Below, in pieces: positions 63,020 to 64,000 of a stretch of 64,000 nt of DNA; the first letter of the stretch is position 1; the number at the start of each line of letters is the position of its first letter. Position numbers and translations under genes: made by a program. Below the pieces are notes generated by a model. The model was given only the letters and a program-made list of their open reading frames with translations. It was not told the origin of the DNA and ran no database searches. Source of the stretch: Pseudeuparius sepicola (lineage: Eukaryota; Arthropoda; Insecta; Coleoptera; Anthribidae). The stretch covers positions 19,125,096-19,189,095 of the forward strand of contig OY987308.1 of the NCBI GenBank assembly GCA_963920635.1. The letters run 5' to 3'.

Positions 63020-64000
63020 CAGGGACTCTTTAAAGTAACGGGACCCAGCATTATACTGTCCAAAGTGACTAAAGTGAGGCCTATTTTTTCCTCATTCTAA
63101 TGGTCTCAGAGATGCCAAGTATGCCATTTTATTGGAGAATCTATGAATATAACAGGTACTTTGATTGTTAGTAAAAATTAATAATGGTTTCCATGATTTC
63201 TAAAAATTAGACTTGACAATTTTGTGTATACAAGTGCAGAATGCGTCAACTGTCAAATGAAAGAAATTTATTTTATAGTTGAGACTGATTTCCAGCAATT
63301 ATTTCCAGGAATTTAGGTAATAAGTATGGTAAGTCAGTAGTGCCGATTTTGCTTATTTAAGAATTTGTCGCTATTGCACCTTGTTACCAGGTTCCTCAAT
63401 CCATTTGTAATATGTATACTTGAACTTTCTTCTTCTTCCCTTGTTGAATCTACCCAAAGAACTTTCACAGATTTCGGGATGGACTAATAAGATTAGTTCT
63501 AGTAGTTTTAATGATGTAGGTAGTGTTTCTCGGTGTTCATTATAAAATTTTTGTAATTTTATTTTTTTACCAAGGTACCTCACAAACTTAAAATAAACTT
63601 GTAGTCGTAGATAAAATCTCTTCAAAAAAAGACCTGACTGAAGCTATACCTGATTAATAATTTAAAATTTTCGAAATACGATTTGTTTTGAACTATCTAC
63701 TTATACGTATAATGCCCACGTAATGGGAATTGTAGGATTACTAAAGGTTATACAGAAAATATCTGGTTCCCAAATTGGGACTACTACAGGCGGCCGCATT
63801 ACCTTTAATTGACACATCTGAGTATCTGGAAGTTAGAAAAGTTAAAAATTGTGGATTATGAAGGGAAATATTTTGCCTCCTTTAGAATCTATGGCACTGG
63901 CATGTCACATAAAACCTGATGGCAATTAGACACTGACTATAACATAACCTTGTATCGGCCCCCTTGTGGTCTCCTTGGAGTCAACAGAAAACAAACTTCC
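63020..64000 (+). mobile_element. CAGGGACTC-family hAT element, cut by window end
   Basis: CAGGGACTCTTTAAAGTAAC with the type-A continuation (GGGACCCAGCATTATAC) starts at 63020. The rest matches 55733-56780 up to the window edge. The left flank GGTTAAAC should be repeated just past the right end of the element, outside this window. Confidence 0.8.

Noticed and set aside
1..64000. CRISPR array, bacterial operon or phage-type system
   Set aside because: No spaced identical repeats of CRISPR type, no ribosome-binding sites and clear GT-AG introns. This is animal nuclear DNA.

Overview
The window is a stretch of AT-rich insect nuclear DNA: spliced genes with GT-AG introns, low overall GC, short GC-rich exons, no bacterial-style operons, and a very dense load of DNA transposons. 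The order of insect cannot be fixed from the sequence alone.

Three protein genes can be reconstructed exon by exon, with matching splice phases. (1) A trypsin-type secreted serine protease lies on the minus strand (11116-18874; 9 exons, 366 residues). It has an intact His/Asp/Ser triad, Asp at the S1 specificity position, and an unusual very basic C-terminal tail in its own exon. (2) An acyl-CoA delta-9-type fatty-acid desaturase lies on the plus strand (24377-36643; 6 exons, 364 residues) with all three histidine boxes. (3) The last six exons of an SLC22/organic cation transporter-like MFS carrier lie on the minus strand (41621-59013); its N-terminal exons were not found and probably lie past the right edge. 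Two terminal exons of an unidentified protein (8405-8966, minus) and some orphan coding-like exons (28420-28622 minus; 60241-60342 and 61770-61862 plus) are weaker calls.

The rest is mostly mobile DNA. Region 1-8400 has no clear gene, a GC/CpG-rich patch at 5080-5560 and several foldbacks. Region 9690-14122 holds a LINE fragment, a foldback MITE, a Harbinger element with 50-bp terminal inverted repeats, and a large inverted repeat. Introns of all three genes carry a set of long near-perfect palindromes (0.66-1.7 kb) that share a TA target and CAGGGTG-type ends but differ inside. At least six hAT-type elements show exact or near-exact 8-bp target duplications or clear terminal repeats, some with nested TA-flanked elements. 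Fragments of Penelope-like, Tc1-like, DUF4817-type, THAP and LINE proteins are present.

The most striking points are a hAT copy inserted exactly across the 5' splice site of a transporter exon, whose target duplication rebuilds the donor; repeated insertion of palindromes within about 25 bp of splice sites; a pair of tRNA-like plus hairpin repeat units; an unclassified 1.1-kb element with a 12-bp duplication and an empty paralogous site elsewhere in the window; and three TA-flanked elements whose interiors repeat their own terminal motif.
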